Origin: Takakia lepidozioides
Taxonomy: Eukaryota > Streptophyta > Takakiopsida > Takakiales > Takakiaceae
DNA length: 64,000 nt
Direction of reading: 5' to 3'
Assembly (NCBI GenBank): GCA_030704615.1
Contig: CM060732.1
Location: forward strand, 1,364,001 to 1,428,000
Shown: positions 12,095-22,988 of the stretch, in pieces
Layout of the letters: every line of letters begins with the position of its first letter
How positions within the stretch are numbered: the stretch's first letter is position 1
Notes under the pieces: model-generated
What the model was told of the DNA's origin: nothing
The model's input: only the letters and a program-made list of their open reading frames with translations
The model's database searches: none
Position numbers and translations under genes: made by a program

Positions 12095-12950
12095 CTAACT
12101 GACCATTGCTCCCTCATCTGATTTCTTTACAGCATCTGACGTTGTCCACCAAGCCCGTATACATGCAAACTGTGTCTCTGCATCATCCAAGGTGGGAGCA
12201 CGCTTCCACGCAAGACACATGGAACGGTGCTCCTCTCTGAATTCTGGCGCCACGAGCCTGGTTGTGTACTGCGACAAGCTCTGCAACAAATGGAACCCAC
12301 AAGATCTCTCCTTGCCTTCCATTGGAACATTGGGGTCTTCCCCGTACACCCTTCGGATGGCAGCCCAATTTGCTTCTGCGTTGTCCGCCATGAAACCACG
12401 GAAATTGGGCGGGGGCAATCCCGCCCTGGCCATCTATTCATTTATTCCCTGCCAAAGAAGCATCTCCGATTGTGTGTCCTCCCCTTTCATCTCACAAATA
12501 GCAATTGTCATTAGCATCCTGCAGTAGGGGTCGTAGACATGTGCACCCATTGTCACTCACTGGTGATTTGTAATTCGCTTGATATGGTCGAACATGACCC
12601 AACTGTCTGACAAGTCCCCACTCGTCATCCGGTGGACCAGTTCCACGCCGCTGCCAGGCCCACACGTTGACATTTTGAATATGAAACAACGATTTGCCTC
12701 AGTCCCTACTTCCATGAATGTAGTCATATCCACATCGTCGTTTCATCTCCAGAATGGAGTGCATATCCGAGCCTCGCCCAATTCTCTGTTTGCAGGAGAC
12801 AATGTGGTTTCGGACATTTGGTGAACAGACGTGGGACACTGACTCCAGCAAGGCCTCCATTTCCTTCTCATCGAGAGGGACTCTGTCGGAGCCATCTTCT
12901 GACATAATTCTGCCCAATGCCATCTTATGGGCGGCCTACAGCTGTATCTG
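12095..12950 (-). pseudogene. MULE-like transposase fragment
   Basis: Read on the minus strand this gives, in order, a charged segment (IMSEDGSDRVPLDEKEMEAL), a block ending SDSWVMFDHIKR, then HVYDPYCRMLMTIAICEMK, a stop, and FRGFMADNAEANWAAIRRVYG followed by RSCGFHLLQSLSQYT. The VMFD and FMADNA aspartates sit where D1 and D2 of a Mutator-like DDE domain would be, and the order of blocks suits a MULE transposase. The first block is duplicated at 28769-29152. Stops and frame changes make it inactive, and the N-terminal end is cut off by palindrome array II at about 12952. Family assignment is by motif resemblance, so it is moderate. Confidence 0.5.
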
Positions 12951-12951
12951 T

Positions 12952-13715
12952 TTTTCCCCGGATGGAAAAATGGTGTCGAATCTCCATCCGAGGAGGGAGA
13001 GGCCGACACGTGGCTGCCAGAGTTCATCCCCCGGATGGAAAAATGGCGCCAAATTTCCATCCGAGGGCGCTCGGATGAAGTCGTCTCCATGGGGGAGGCC
13101 GACACGTGGCTGCCAGAGTCCATCCCCCGCATGGAAAAATGGCGCCGAATTTCCATCTGAGGGGCTCGGATGAAGTGGTCTCCGGGGGAGAGGCCGACAT
13201 GTGGATGCCAGAGTTGACTTCATCCAAGCGCCCTCGGATGGAAATTTGGCGCCATTTTTCCATCCGGGGGATGGATTCTGGCATCCACGTGTCGGCCTCT
13301 CCCCCGGAAACGACTTCATCCGAGCGCCCTCGGATGGAAATTCGGCGCCATTTTTCCATCCGGGGGATGGATTCTGGCATCCACGTGTCGCCCTCGAATG
13401 GAAATTCGGCGTCATTTTTCCATCCGGGGGATGAACTCTGGAAGCCACGTGTCGGCCTCCCCCATGGAGACGACTTCATCCAAGCGCCCTCGGATGGAAA
13501 TTTGGCGCCATTTTTCCATCCGGGGGATGCACTCTGGCATCCACGTGTCGGCCTCTCCCCCGAAGACGACTTCATCTGAGCGCCCTCGGATGGAAATTCG
13601 GCACCATTTGTCCATCCGGGGAATGAACTCTGGCAGCCACGTCATGTCGGCCTCTCCCCCGGAGACGACTTCATCCGAGCCCCCTCGGATGGAAATTTGG
13701 TGTCATTTTTCCACA
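12952..13715. repeat. Palindrome array II with mirrored halves
   Basis: Units of the form GGATGGAAA(A/T)(A/T)(T/C)GGCGCC followed by the matching right arm are separated by about 70 bp of conserved filler with GACTTCATCC, GGGGGAGAGGCC and a G-box-like CACGTG. Units before about 13210 run in one orientation and those after it in the other, so the whole array is a large inverted repeat. Cores are near 13048, 13141, 13250, 13345, 13412, 13505, 13605 and 13701. Overlapping open frames on both strands are by-products of the repeat. Confidence 0.8.
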
Positions 13716-13901
13716 AAGTGGAGGCACGCAGCTTTACACTCTAAAGGAGTTGGTGCCTGGTTCCCTGGACTTCGAGAAAGTGACTGCTGCCATACCTCTC
13801 TTTAGCAGTGCCGTTGAGGTCCAGAATCCCCTAATCTGCTTCCGGGGAATTGATGGGTTTGTGTGCCTGTCCCTCCCTCCCCTTTTCTTTCATAATACAC
13901 C

Positions 13902-14215
13902 GTGTCAAAGGAATACAATTCGAGTATGAAGACAATCTCAGGTTCTAAGTCAGCAATGATTCAATCACCTGTGCAGAAGGGTGGCGATCTTGGCAACTGC
14001 TTCCTTATGTTCGATCACGTCAAGAGGGTTAAAGACAGGACCACAATGGCATGTCATGTTTACGACCCTGTATACCAGCGTGTCATGACAATTGCAGTGT
14101 GTGACATGCAGTCAGAGGACACAGATTCACAGCAGCTCATGTGGGAAGCTCTCATTTGTGTTATGGCCTCCAATGGTCTCCCATCTCCCAATTTTGTTGG
14201 TTTCATGGCCGAGGC
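13902..14215 (+). pseudogene. MULE-like transposase fragment, second copy
   Basis: The plus-strand frame reads CFLMFDHVKRV, then ACHVYDPVYQRVMTIAVCDMQSE and SPNFVGFMAE. It aligns block for block with the minus-strand fragment at 12095-12950, including both candidate catalytic aspartates (MFD and FMA[D/E]; the second is E here). It stops abruptly after FMAE at about 14215, where a gag-like gene begins on the opposite strand, so it is truncated by another insertion or rearrangement. Confidence 0.5.
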
Positions 14216-15881
14216 ATCATCGCCATTCTCATTGTTCACAATACACATGTGCTCAAATTGGCTAATGTGTACATTAGGATCCCCTTTCCCTGCATATATT
14301 GGAAAAGGTGGTTTTGCCCGTGTTGGAGGTACCGCCATCTGTGGCCCTACACCCTACCCACTGACAGGTGCTGGTCCTCCTGTTGGTGTTGGTCCTTGAG
14401 GATCTGTTGTGTAGTGGTGGAACTCCCACCAAGTATTGGCCCTTGAGTACTCCCTGCTACTGGCCCCTTTGTACTTACAGTATTCCCAGCTCTAGTTGCA
14501 CTACTTTCCACACTCCCTGTACCCCCAGAGCCAGATCCAAGCTGCCCGCTTGATCCCCCTGAGCCGACACCTTCGTTGGCCTGTGATTCAAGTGCTCGAC
14601 TTGATCCAGGTCCAACAGGTTGGGATGTCCTGGTTCAACCTCAACTGTTGGGTCTACTTCTTCATACTCCTCATCTTCCAAATTCTTCTCTCTGTTTCCA
14701 TCTTCCAAGTTCTTCTCTTGGATTTCTTCTTCTTCACTCATGTAACTCAATTGCAATGGTGTTGGAGAGTCTGAACTCTCCGTTGGTTCTACCACATCTT
14801 CCTCTCCTTCTTTATCTTGTGCTTTAGAAACTGGAGTTCCTGCCTTTGGTGTCCCATGCCAACTCTTATCAAAGATTTCTGTCAAATCTTTTTATCCAGG
14901 GATGTACCTCAGATCTCTCCCCTCGTGGCTGATCTTCTTCCTGTACCAAATCCCTCAATCTTTCTTGTAAAGAATAAGAAGAAGTGGCATGCAACTCTGG
15001 TTCCTCCGGTATGGGTGATGTACTCTCCGATCTTAATGGTGTGAGAGGTCCAGATGATTCCCCTATGTCTATTCCTCTCTCCCAAAGATATGGATAATTA
15101 GCTTTCAAATAACTTTATCTTTTTGCTGAATATCTGTGAAGTCTAGCTTCTCTTTCATCACTCATGTCCCATGTCTTTCCTATTCTCAGTGAGGCAATAA
15201 CCAAAACTCTCTCCTGTAGTATCTCTCATATATGCCTGGATTTCTTTCAAGCTTCAATGCACCCTTGGCTATACTAGAAGTCTCCGTTACCATATAACCA
15301 TATGGCAAGCACGTCTGAAAAGTTGTTCTTGGTGTAAGTTTGATCCACAAGATATCCTTGGGAATCCAATTCTTTACCAGTACAAGTTCTTCATGCATAT
15401 GAGTGTAAACATTCACTTTCCGTTCCTCCCAGCCTTCAAACTCCACTCGTTTGATGGATAGCAATGCTATCACATAAACCAATGTTGGTAACCAACTTGC
15501 TCTCCCTCTACAGGCCACTTGATAAATCTTTATCACTCCTTTCTCCAGACCCCACTCTGGATCTGCATCATGCACTCTCTTAAGAATATATTCTTTGCAA
15601 CCGTCTGGCAATTCCAAGAACCTCTGAAAGAATTGTTTGGACAATCTTTCTTTCTCAATTCCACAGGGAATTTGATTCACATCAAATTCTTTAATTCTCC
15701 ATCCACCATGATCCCACCAGATGCCTGTCACATCTGGTTGTTCCTGACCCAGTTCCCCAGTATGGTCGCCAAATGTCGAACGGCTTTTACTCACCCATCC
15801 CTTCACTATCCGAGGTGGAAACTCCAAGATAGAAGAGTTGGATATCTCTAAGCACTCAGCCCACTTAGAACAATCAGTCAT
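14216..15881 (-). pseudogene. Decayed gag-like gene of an unknown retroelement
   Basis: On the minus strand a 231-codon frame (15881 to 15186) starts MTDCSKWAECLE and has no motif I recognise. After a frameshift and stop it continues as a charged region (LRIGKTWDMSDEREARLHRY, KANYPYLWERG, an acidic SEEEE-rich stretch). It then ends with KPPFPIYAGKGDPNVHISQF near 14300, which resembles the start of a retroelement capsid domain (F.G.GDP..H..QF). Several stops interrupt it and it is cut at about 14216. I infer one gag-like polyprotein; the N-terminal part could be a separate gene. Confidence 0.4.
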
Positions 15882-16795
15882 GACCTACAGCTAGTGTATC
15901 ATGGTTGTGCTTCCTGTTTGTATTTCTTCTTACCTTCATGTTAGCAATTTACCTACCGTGGACACTTAAGCATCAGATTGCTTCAGTATCTATCAAGTTC
16001 CATTCACGCATCCATTCATTCCATAACTTCACTCAAGTCTCTCTACACAATGTGATTGTATCAAATAAGTATCAGATTAAGATTTATCATGTATCAGGCT
16101 GAAGTCATGGTGTCCCTAGTCTACCCTACAGTATATCTCTACAGCTTGCATGTAACAACATGAACAGATCGTCTCTCCTCCTTCACCATGTTTTCCCTTC
16201 CAGCTCCATACATACTCCCCCTGATCTCCTCTCCTGATGGCCAAGAAGCGCTCCCCGAGAAGTGTCCTTCATGTCGCTGCTCTGCTTAATTTATCCGCAA
16301 GCTGTTCTAACCGCCTAACTAACTAACTGTCATCTCAAGACAGGATGCACGATCCCTCTGTAGATGTCATTCCCACACAGACGTTCCCTGCCATGGTAAC
16401 CGTTCCCTATGTACGCTGTGACGGGCTGTGCCATGCTGTGTTGGGCTGTGACAGTGCCGAGCTGTGATTGGCTGTGTTGGGCTGTATCAGGCTATGATAG
16501 ACTGTGATTGACTATGATTGACTATGATTGACTGCGACAGGCTGTGATAAGTTGTGTAGGGCTGTATCAGGCTGTGCCAAACTGTGTCAGCCCGTGACTG
16601 ACTGTGTGAGCTTGTCTACCACCCCTAAGGCTTGTGTCGGTCTAAGTCTACCATCCGCAAAGTCTGCGCAAAATTTAAGGGTACCCCACAGAACCCGTAA
16701 AAGTGTCCAAGTCCCAGACAGCCCTCTAACAATTATTAAGCTAGGTAATGTTTTGGCCTTAAAGAGGAGTTATGGTTTATGGGTAAGGCATCAAT
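15882..16795. other. No gene seen; holds a GCTGTG minisatellite
   Basis: No supported gene lies here. The notable content is the short tandem repeat at 16415-16620. Confidence 0.5.
16415..16620. repeat. GCTGTG minisatellite, about 10-bp period
   Basis: About 18 degenerate units of the form (G/A)(G/A)CTGTGNNN run in tandem, with TATCAGG and ATGATTG variants. Units are roughly one DNA helical turn long. Confidence 0.75.
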
Positions 16796-17522
16796 TGTCG
16801 CGGCCCTTTGCCTTGAGGGCAGGGAGTCGGGACACATGAGGGGCTGCCCCTGTGGTGGGGGCAGCGGCAGCGATAGGTATGGGGGGCTGAAGCACCTTTC
16901 AGTGCCCAAGGCACTCAAGGAGGCGGAGGCGCTCACTAGGTGGAGCCCTGCACACCGGGTTGCGGTGGGGGTGGCTCCACAAGGGGTGGTGGTAGCTTAG
17001 TGGGACTTAGTGGGGGTGGCATAGGACTCACCATGGGGGCGGAGACCTCGTGGTGGGAGTCGTGGGGAGTCTTGGGACTCATCACGGTCCATAGGGGTCG
17101 TGGTGAGTGGGCCAAGACTCACCGCGACTCATCACCGGGAGTCGAGGGTTTTCGTGGTGGTTCGCCATAAAATGGCATGGTTGGTTGTGAAACCCCCGCG
17201 GACAGCTACAGAAGTATATATAGGGAGTAGTAACCCCGAGAACGGTGCAAGCCCGTTGGTGACCAAAAACTAGTGAGTAAGCGAGCGAGCCGGAAAGCGA
17301 CCAAAGAGTGGGGAGCTGTTCCGGACTGCCAACTACAAAAGGGAATTCCCGCTGGTTCCAAATCGGTGGAGGGTTCTTTGGGAGAACAAAGGGGGACCGT
17401 TATGCCCCGGTGAGCAGCCGAAGCTCCAAGTTGGCCCGGCGGCCAGGTTGGGAGTCAGGCGCGCGCATCAAAGCGAGTAACTATGACTTGAGGGGGAGCT
17501 TACCGAAGTGAGGTGCGCGACA
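16796..17522 (+). mobile_element. Solo LTR of the Ty3/gypsy chromovirus family
   Basis: This 727-bp sequence begins TGTCGCGGCCC and ends GTGCGCGACA, and it matches the 3' LTR at 52233-52961. It is flanked by a perfect 5-bp target duplication, TCAAT (16791-16795 and 17523-17527), with no internal element sequence, so it is a solo LTR left by recombination. A TATA box (TATATATA, 17215-17222) is present. It shows the intact LTR structure against which the deleted LTR at 58282 can be compared. Confidence 0.93.
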
Positions 17523-17599
17523 TCAATGGCTGTTAGGTTCTAAGGAAGAGGAGGCCCTGTTTTTAAAGATGGCAGCCTGATAAGGCAATGACATGCCTC

Positions 17600-18250
17600 T
17601 CTCAGGCCTGGATTTGGTGTGGAATGGAGCATAGTGAGGTCTTATTTGCAAAACCTGGCATAAACCTTCTGGAAAACAGTGTTGGTAAGCTCTACTGGAC
17701 CTTTGCCAGAGATTATTTGCCTTATTTTGCCATCAGACCAGACACCTGCAATATATGATTTATTTTTTGGCCAAGTGGGTTTGGTCTCGGGCACTCAAAG
17801 TGCTTGTGTGTCCATATCTTGAATTTGTAATATGCAGGCCTTCTTCCATGCCAAAATGCCTTACATGATGCATATCTTGGGGCAATTACACATGGTGTAG
17901 AATGAAGTTGCAGTCTGTCTTGTCATGCCCAAGAGGGTCACTTGGTTGCATGTTTGGAATCTAATAAACTGCAGGCTGGTCCATCAAGATGCTTGTGTAT
18001 ACATATCTTGAATCTGTAGTATGGCAGGCTGTTCTTACCTACCCAAGGGGCCTTGCATGATGCATGTCTTGGGGTATTTACAAATGGCAAAGAGTGAAGT
18101 TGCAATATGTTTTGTCATGCCCAAGAAGTTTACTTGGTTGCATGCTTGAAATCTGATTAATTGCAGGCTGGTCCTTCAAGGTACTTATATGAACATATCC
18201 TGAATCTATAGTAGGACAGGCTCTTCTTTCCCTAACTATTTTGATTCAAT
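17600..18250. repeat. Degenerate tandem repeat, about 188-bp period
   Basis: Three units share CATATCTTGAAT, GCAGGCTGGTCC, TTGTCATGCCCAAGA and CTTGGTTGCATG. The CATATC(T/C)TGAA landmark occurs near 17812, 18000 and 18190. The copies differ at many positions. No coding potential is evident. Confidence 0.7.
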
Positions 18251-18327
18251 CTATGGTGAGGCATGGAACTCAGCTTTCACAAATGCGCCATCACTGCCGC
18301 CACACATCTTAGGTATTGTGGTTTGTG

Positions 18328-18380
18328 TGGGGGGCTGCTATTTCATGAGCCATGAGCCATGAGCGGCATGAGCCATGAGC
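18328..18380 (+). repeat. CATGAGC-type terminal motif, copy 2
   Basis: GGCTGCTATTTCATGAGC is followed by four further CATGAGC units. Same orientation as copies 1 and 3. It precedes the head-to-head GDI-family pair. Confidence 0.55.
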
Positions 18381-18792
18381 AGAGTCGTAAGTGTCGAAAA
18401 AAACATGAGTAGGACTATTTTCCGGAAATGAGTGTCCGCGGGAATAGGGTTTAGGGTGTCACGGTCATAGGGGGAGAAGGACCTCCCGATGAAGGAGGTT
18501 CGGCAATGTTTTTTAGAATTACATATTGAAAGGCAATGTTTTGCGAATGGTAGGGTGGTACTGCTCTGTACAATGGGGGCCCATTTCAGCCTACCAGCCA
18601 CTTGCAAAATCCACCCACACTCCCAATCCCAAACGAAATGAGGAATGATGCATTCTGGGAACGATGGATACAGAATAGAACAAAAAGAGGGCACAATGGG
18701 GTTTTTATTGATCCACATGAATTGCATTTGAAGCACGTCTACTGTGCTGATTGTGCAAACAAATCTTTAGCCCTGTGCCTTCTGAATACAAG

Positions 18793-19356
18793 TCACGTTG
18801 TCAATGGGACTTCGACTGCTCTGAGAACTAGCTCATGAGTCATTGGGCTCCTCCAGGTAAACTGGATTGCAGCCGTTGTACCGCCCCTATTGATGTTCAC
18901 CACAATGTTGTGCCCTTCAATCATACCACCATCGAATATGGAAAGCTTCACGTTTTCGTCGTCCACACCAATGCGAATGTCCCCATACAATGGAGAAGAG
19001 GAGCGCACTCCTTCAGGAGTATACGTCTCACCGATGGAGTCCACCCACGTCCACTGGCAGCTGTTCCACCGCAACAGCATAGCAGTGCACATTCTTCTAC
19101 ATGGGTGCCCGTCGTAGCTAGGAAAATTGGAATCAAGGATGCGCAGGAGCCACGGACTCCTCAGACCAAGATCGTCACCCCGCTCGAAGGCGTAGTGGCC
19201 TGGGATATACTCAAAAGCGGATAATGTTTCCACATTCGAACCAGTATCTTCTGTGTAATCTGTGTACCAGATAACGATGTCTCCCGATGTGGCCGAATAC
19301 ATTGCATAATCGAAGCCCCTATAAGGGCAGTTGTCCTGATTCCGAAAGCACAACAT
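18793..19356 (-). CDS. GDI-family protein, copy 2, intact frame
   Basis: This is the only one of four copies with an uninterrupted frame (187 residues from ATG 19356; the frame is open further upstream but the other copies start at this methionine). I do not recognise the family. Visible blocks are NCPYRGFDYAMY, SGDIVIWYTDY, FEYIPGHY, SPWLLRILDSNFPS, CQWTWVDSIGETY, YGDIRIGVDDE, LSIFDGGMIEGHNIVVNI and HELVLRAVEVP. It has conserved Trp, Cys, Gly and alternating hydrophobic residues but no signal peptide or membrane helix, which suggests a small beta-rich soluble domain. It is arranged head-to-head with copy 3, about 560 bp apart, with a single palindrome (19600-19640) between them. Function unknown. 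Confidence 0.55.
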   Translation of the reverse strand: MLCFRNQDNCPYRGFDYAMYSATSGDIVIWYTDYTEDTGSNVETLSAFEYIPGHYAFERGDDLGLRSPWLLRILDSNFPSYDGHPCRRMCTAMLLRWNSCQWTWVDSIGETYTPEGVRSSSPLYGDIRIGVDDENVKLSIFDGGMIEGHNIVVNINRGGTTAAIQFTWRSPMTHELVLRAVEVPLTT

Positions 19357-19599
19357 CCTTGCAAAGGAGGACCTGAGGACGTCTTTGATGCCGATGACAA
19401 TGACCTTGCGGACAGCAACGAAGCCCTTAGATTTTCGAAATGATGAGAAGCGGAAGAGCAGTGCGGGCTCCAATAATGGAGCATCTGGGTCCCACGTACC
19501 CACCAATCATCGTGTAACGTGTTCATCACGCCAGCGGTGGATGAACCGATACCTCTCTCTCATTCACGGGGTATAGTTTGAAATCTGCCACCGAAGTCC

Positions 19600-19645
19600 A
19601 TCCCCCGGATGGAAATTCGGCGCCGCATTTACATCGAAGGGGGGA
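19600..19645. repeat. Single palindrome between divergent GDI copies
   Basis: GGATGGAAATTCGGCGCCGC with a decayed right arm, of the array II/VI dialect, lies in the shared upstream region of the two divergent GDI genes. Confidence 0.55.
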
Positions 19646-19913
19646 TGGACTTCGTCGTCTCGAGTGGCTATAGGCCCACCTGGCACTAACTGCCCATAGT
19701 TTGCATGGCAGGGAAGGAAACTGAAACGGCTACATTCATGGAGCAGCCAATCTTCATCCGTGCAGGTTCCTGTAGGGGGGAAATTTAAATGTGCCCTGGA
19801 GTGTTTGTGAGGAATTGCAGTGTTTGCTTGAACTTCTTCCAGCCACCGCGCTGCTGCCTCCTCCATCCGGGAGCTGCTGTCATTGAGCGTACTCCGCTAC
19901 TCTTTTTTCAAGG

Positions 19914-20436
19914 ATGTCGTGCCGTCGAAATCCTGCAGACTGCCCTTACCATGGTCACGATTATGCTATGTTCAAACCAGAATCAGGAGACATCATTGTC
20001 TGGCTTTCTGTTTTCACAGACGCTTCTGGAATCAAGCGGGAGTCTTTGCGCGCAATGGAGTATTTGGAGGGCTATTACCGCTTTGAGCGAGATGAGGGCG
20101 AGGGTCAATGCGGTCCGTGGGTCCTGAAATTGTTGACGGCACTGGAACTGCTGCCAGTGGACCAGGGAGGACGGCACCGGGGAAAACTATATTCGTGGAG
20201 TTCACTCCGCTCTTCCAGTGTATGGAGACATTCGGCTGAGTTGCAAAGACGAATCACACGGGCACATGAGGCCCATAGTGACCTTGTCAATGTATGATGG
20301 TGGGATGATTGATGGGCATGACATTGTCGTCAGCTCCACCAAGGGCACCAGATCGACCGCATTGCAGTTTACCTCGAGGTGCCGCATCAGTAATGAGCTT
20401 GTTTTGAGGGCTATCGAAGTTCCGTCGACTTGGTGA
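19914..20436 (+). pseudogene. GDI-family gene, copy 3, internal deletion and frameshift
   Basis: The first part reads MSCRRNPADCPYHGHDYAMF, ESGDIIVWLSVF, AMEYLEGYY and PWVLKLL. The frame then changes near 20130 and the homologous reading resumes as NCCQWTREDGTGENY, YGDIRLSCKDES, LSMYDGGMIDGHDIVV and ELVLRAIEVPSTW, ending at 20436. Against copy 2 about 20-25 residues are missing at the junction, so a deletion that changed the frame is the simplest reading. An AATAAA polyadenylation signal follows at 20506-20511. The upstream side has a pyrimidine-rich leader as in the other copies. Confidence 0.55.
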
Positions 20437-20505
20437 CGCCCATGTAGAAGGAGGAAGGGCTTAGATTTGTCTGGAGTTGCTAAATGTGAGACACCATGTT
20501 CGATC

Positions 20506-20511
20506 AATAAA
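20506..20511 (+). terminator. AATAAA polyadenylation signal after GDI copy 3
   Basis: Canonical hexamer 70 bp past the stop codon, consistent with a former pol II gene end. Confidence 0.45.
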
Positions 20512-20699
20512 ACAACCCATCGTACCTCACTTCTGTGTGCTTGTGTTTCATTGTGTTCAAGAACTGCCGTAATTGGCCCACTGTTTACAATTTGTGGTCT
20601 CATTTCTACAATGTGACTGTCCATATGAATATACCAGAGTCAGCGATAGCAGAGTCCTGAGGTGAAGGAAATCCATGTATGAGTAAAAGGAAACATGTA

Positions 20700-21690
20700 C
20701 ATGGCGAAGCTCGGAAATTCGGCACCGCATTTCATTTTTCTCCATGCAACGATTTATGGCAGCTCTCTTTCCTCCGTTGTGGTCGTAACGGAAATGTTGT
20801 ACCGCATTTCATTTCTTGACATGGCATTACCATACTTCGAATTGGAAATGCGGCACCGCATTTCCATATTGGACCTTGAATTGACCAAGCATGTCCAATC
20901 GCTAATGCTTGTCCATGTCCATACTGGAAATGCGGCACCACATTTCCATGTCCGTCATCGAAATTTCGTACCGGACAATGGAATGCGGCACTGCATTTCC
21001 GGAGAGCACAATGGAATGCGGTGCCGCATTTCCGTCGAAGGGTCTGGAATTGGACAAACAACGATGTCCGTTCTGAAAATGCGGCACCGCATTTCCATGT
21101 CCGTCATCAAAATTTCGTGGAATGCGGTGCCGCATTTCCGTCCAACAAGACGGAATGCCCACACGGGTCAGGAATTGGACAAACAACGATGTCTGTTTTG
21201 GAAATGCGGTGCCGCATTTCCATGTTTGGCAATCGAAAGTTCTTATTGGACAATGTAATGCGGTGCCGCATTTCCGTCAAAGGGTCTGGAATTGGACAAA
21301 CAACGATGCCCGTTTTGGAAATGCGGCGCCGCATTTCCATGTACGTCATCAAAATTTCTTATTGGACAATGGAATGCGGTGCCGCATTCCCGTCTAGCAT
21401 CATGGAATGGGGAGCCGCATTTCCGTCGATGGGTCTGCTGTTGGAAAAACGTCCATCTCCAAAATGTAAATGCGACACCGCATTTCCATGTTCGACCTCC
21501 GCATGCGGGGTGGCATATCCATTTACCTCCATGGAAGGAGCTGGCAATCGGCAAAACTGCCGTGTCGAGAACGGAAATGCGGCACCGCATTTTCGTTCGG
21601 CCGAACAGTTTCTGATGTCCAAACCATGAAACGGAAAATTGTTCTTGCCCCGGTTTTGGAAATGCGGTGCCACATTTCCGATTTTGGGAG
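20700..21690. repeat. Palindrome array III, AAATGCGGYRCCGCATTT dialect
   Basis: About 17 palindromes with arms GGAAATGC / GCATTTCC and cores GGCACC, GGTGCC or GGCGCC lie at irregular spacings of 30-85 bp. The filler between them is partly shared (GGAATTGGACAAACAACGATG and similar). Decayed units occur (for example near 20790, 21403 and 21503). It sits between GDI copy 3 and the 3' end of ParB-methyltransferase copy A. Open frames across it in several phases are repeat artefacts. Confidence 0.85.
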
Positions 21691-22972
21691 GGACGTGGTT
21701 TGGACGATGTTGTCGTTGAGAAGCACATGGGAGAGGGGACATGAAGGATGGGGAGAATTTCCTTTATATACTCTGGAAGAGAATTCAAATGTACAGAGAG
21801 TTCATTAATCTTGAAAATCATCACTATCGTCGTCGTGTCCTTGACTGTCCTACTCCGCCTCCACCCCGTCATTGCCTTTCTCATCTCCAGTGAACTGCTT
21901 GTTGGCCAGGCTTTCAAAAATCCCATCTTCCCCTTGCGGAACCGACCATCTCACCTCCGTTGGTTCGTCGTCCTCCCTGTCTGCATTGCTCTCATCCGCT
22001 GAATCACATATGAACTTTCGCACCCGTCTACCTGTCTCAGCTGTTGCCAACTCTTTCCTTATCCTTCTGTCCTCCCTAGCCCTCTCCAAAATTTGCTCTA
22101 CTTTACTGGGATTCTCACATCGTCTAATCGCTGTATTTGCGAGTTTAGCTGCATAACTAGGAAGGGAGTAGTCCTTCACCGGGCTCGTCATGAAGTCGGC
22201 CCTCGCAAAGAACGAGACATTCTTCCTGGCAGGAAGTGTAGGCCCTACATGTTTCGACCCGGATCCTAGAATCCTGCACATAACAATCACCAACGAGACC
22301 AATGAGAACCACAGTCCGGAAATGCGTTTGACAAAAATCACCCAGAAGGCTTTGCAAACTTACAATTTTTGTACTCACTCGTATTCCGGGTTCTCCTCGG
22401 CATCAATATCCACTATCTCTTCCTCCGACTCCGACGAATCCGAGGAGTCTTTGGCTTCGATGGGAGCCTTCACATTCCGTTGCAGCCCTTCCAGATGGGA
22501 TCCCCAGACGGATGTGTCCTCCTCGTAGGCAAAGAGGTGCCGGTCGGAAAACCGCCCAGCCCACATTGAGGCACCTGTTACAATGTCATCCACACATTAT
22601 GACATGGCCCTTCAGATGTTGCGAATTAAAGCATAACGAGAATTTGCAGAACAACATACAACAAGATTCTGCATACCTGTCCCACAGACGAGGTCGAGCA
22701 CTGTGCCCTCCACGTCAGTGCATGTCTGCATAATTGTCTGAATGAAGGCAGGGCTCCGAGTCCGTGAATACCGCAGGGGTTCCGTTGAAGTGAGGCTATG
22801 AGGGAGAAGTTCCGTGGGAACGTTGTTGAACAGGACGTCGTAATTGATGGGGTCGCAGTTTGGGTCAACCAACAATCCCTCCTTGTGGAAAGCAAAGGTG
22901 GAGTTCTCCTTCACAAAGCAGTATGCATCGAACTGCTTCGTCTGCATACACAGTGGGAACGATTAGAAATCG

Positions 22973-22988
22973 AATGCGGCACCGCATT
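22973..22988. repeat. Palindrome inside intron 7 of copy A
   Basis: AATGCGGCACCGCATT, a single unit of the array III/IV dialect, lies within the intron between the exons carrying motif IV and motif I. Confidence 0.8.

Noticed and set aside
12743-13645. Long open frames on both strands
   Set aside because: They run through array II and read the same repeat in each phase (for example RMEIWRHFSIRG repeated).
20695-21629. Open frames of 187 and 202 codons
   Set aside because: Artefacts of array III; the peptides repeat MRHRIS / NAAPHF words.
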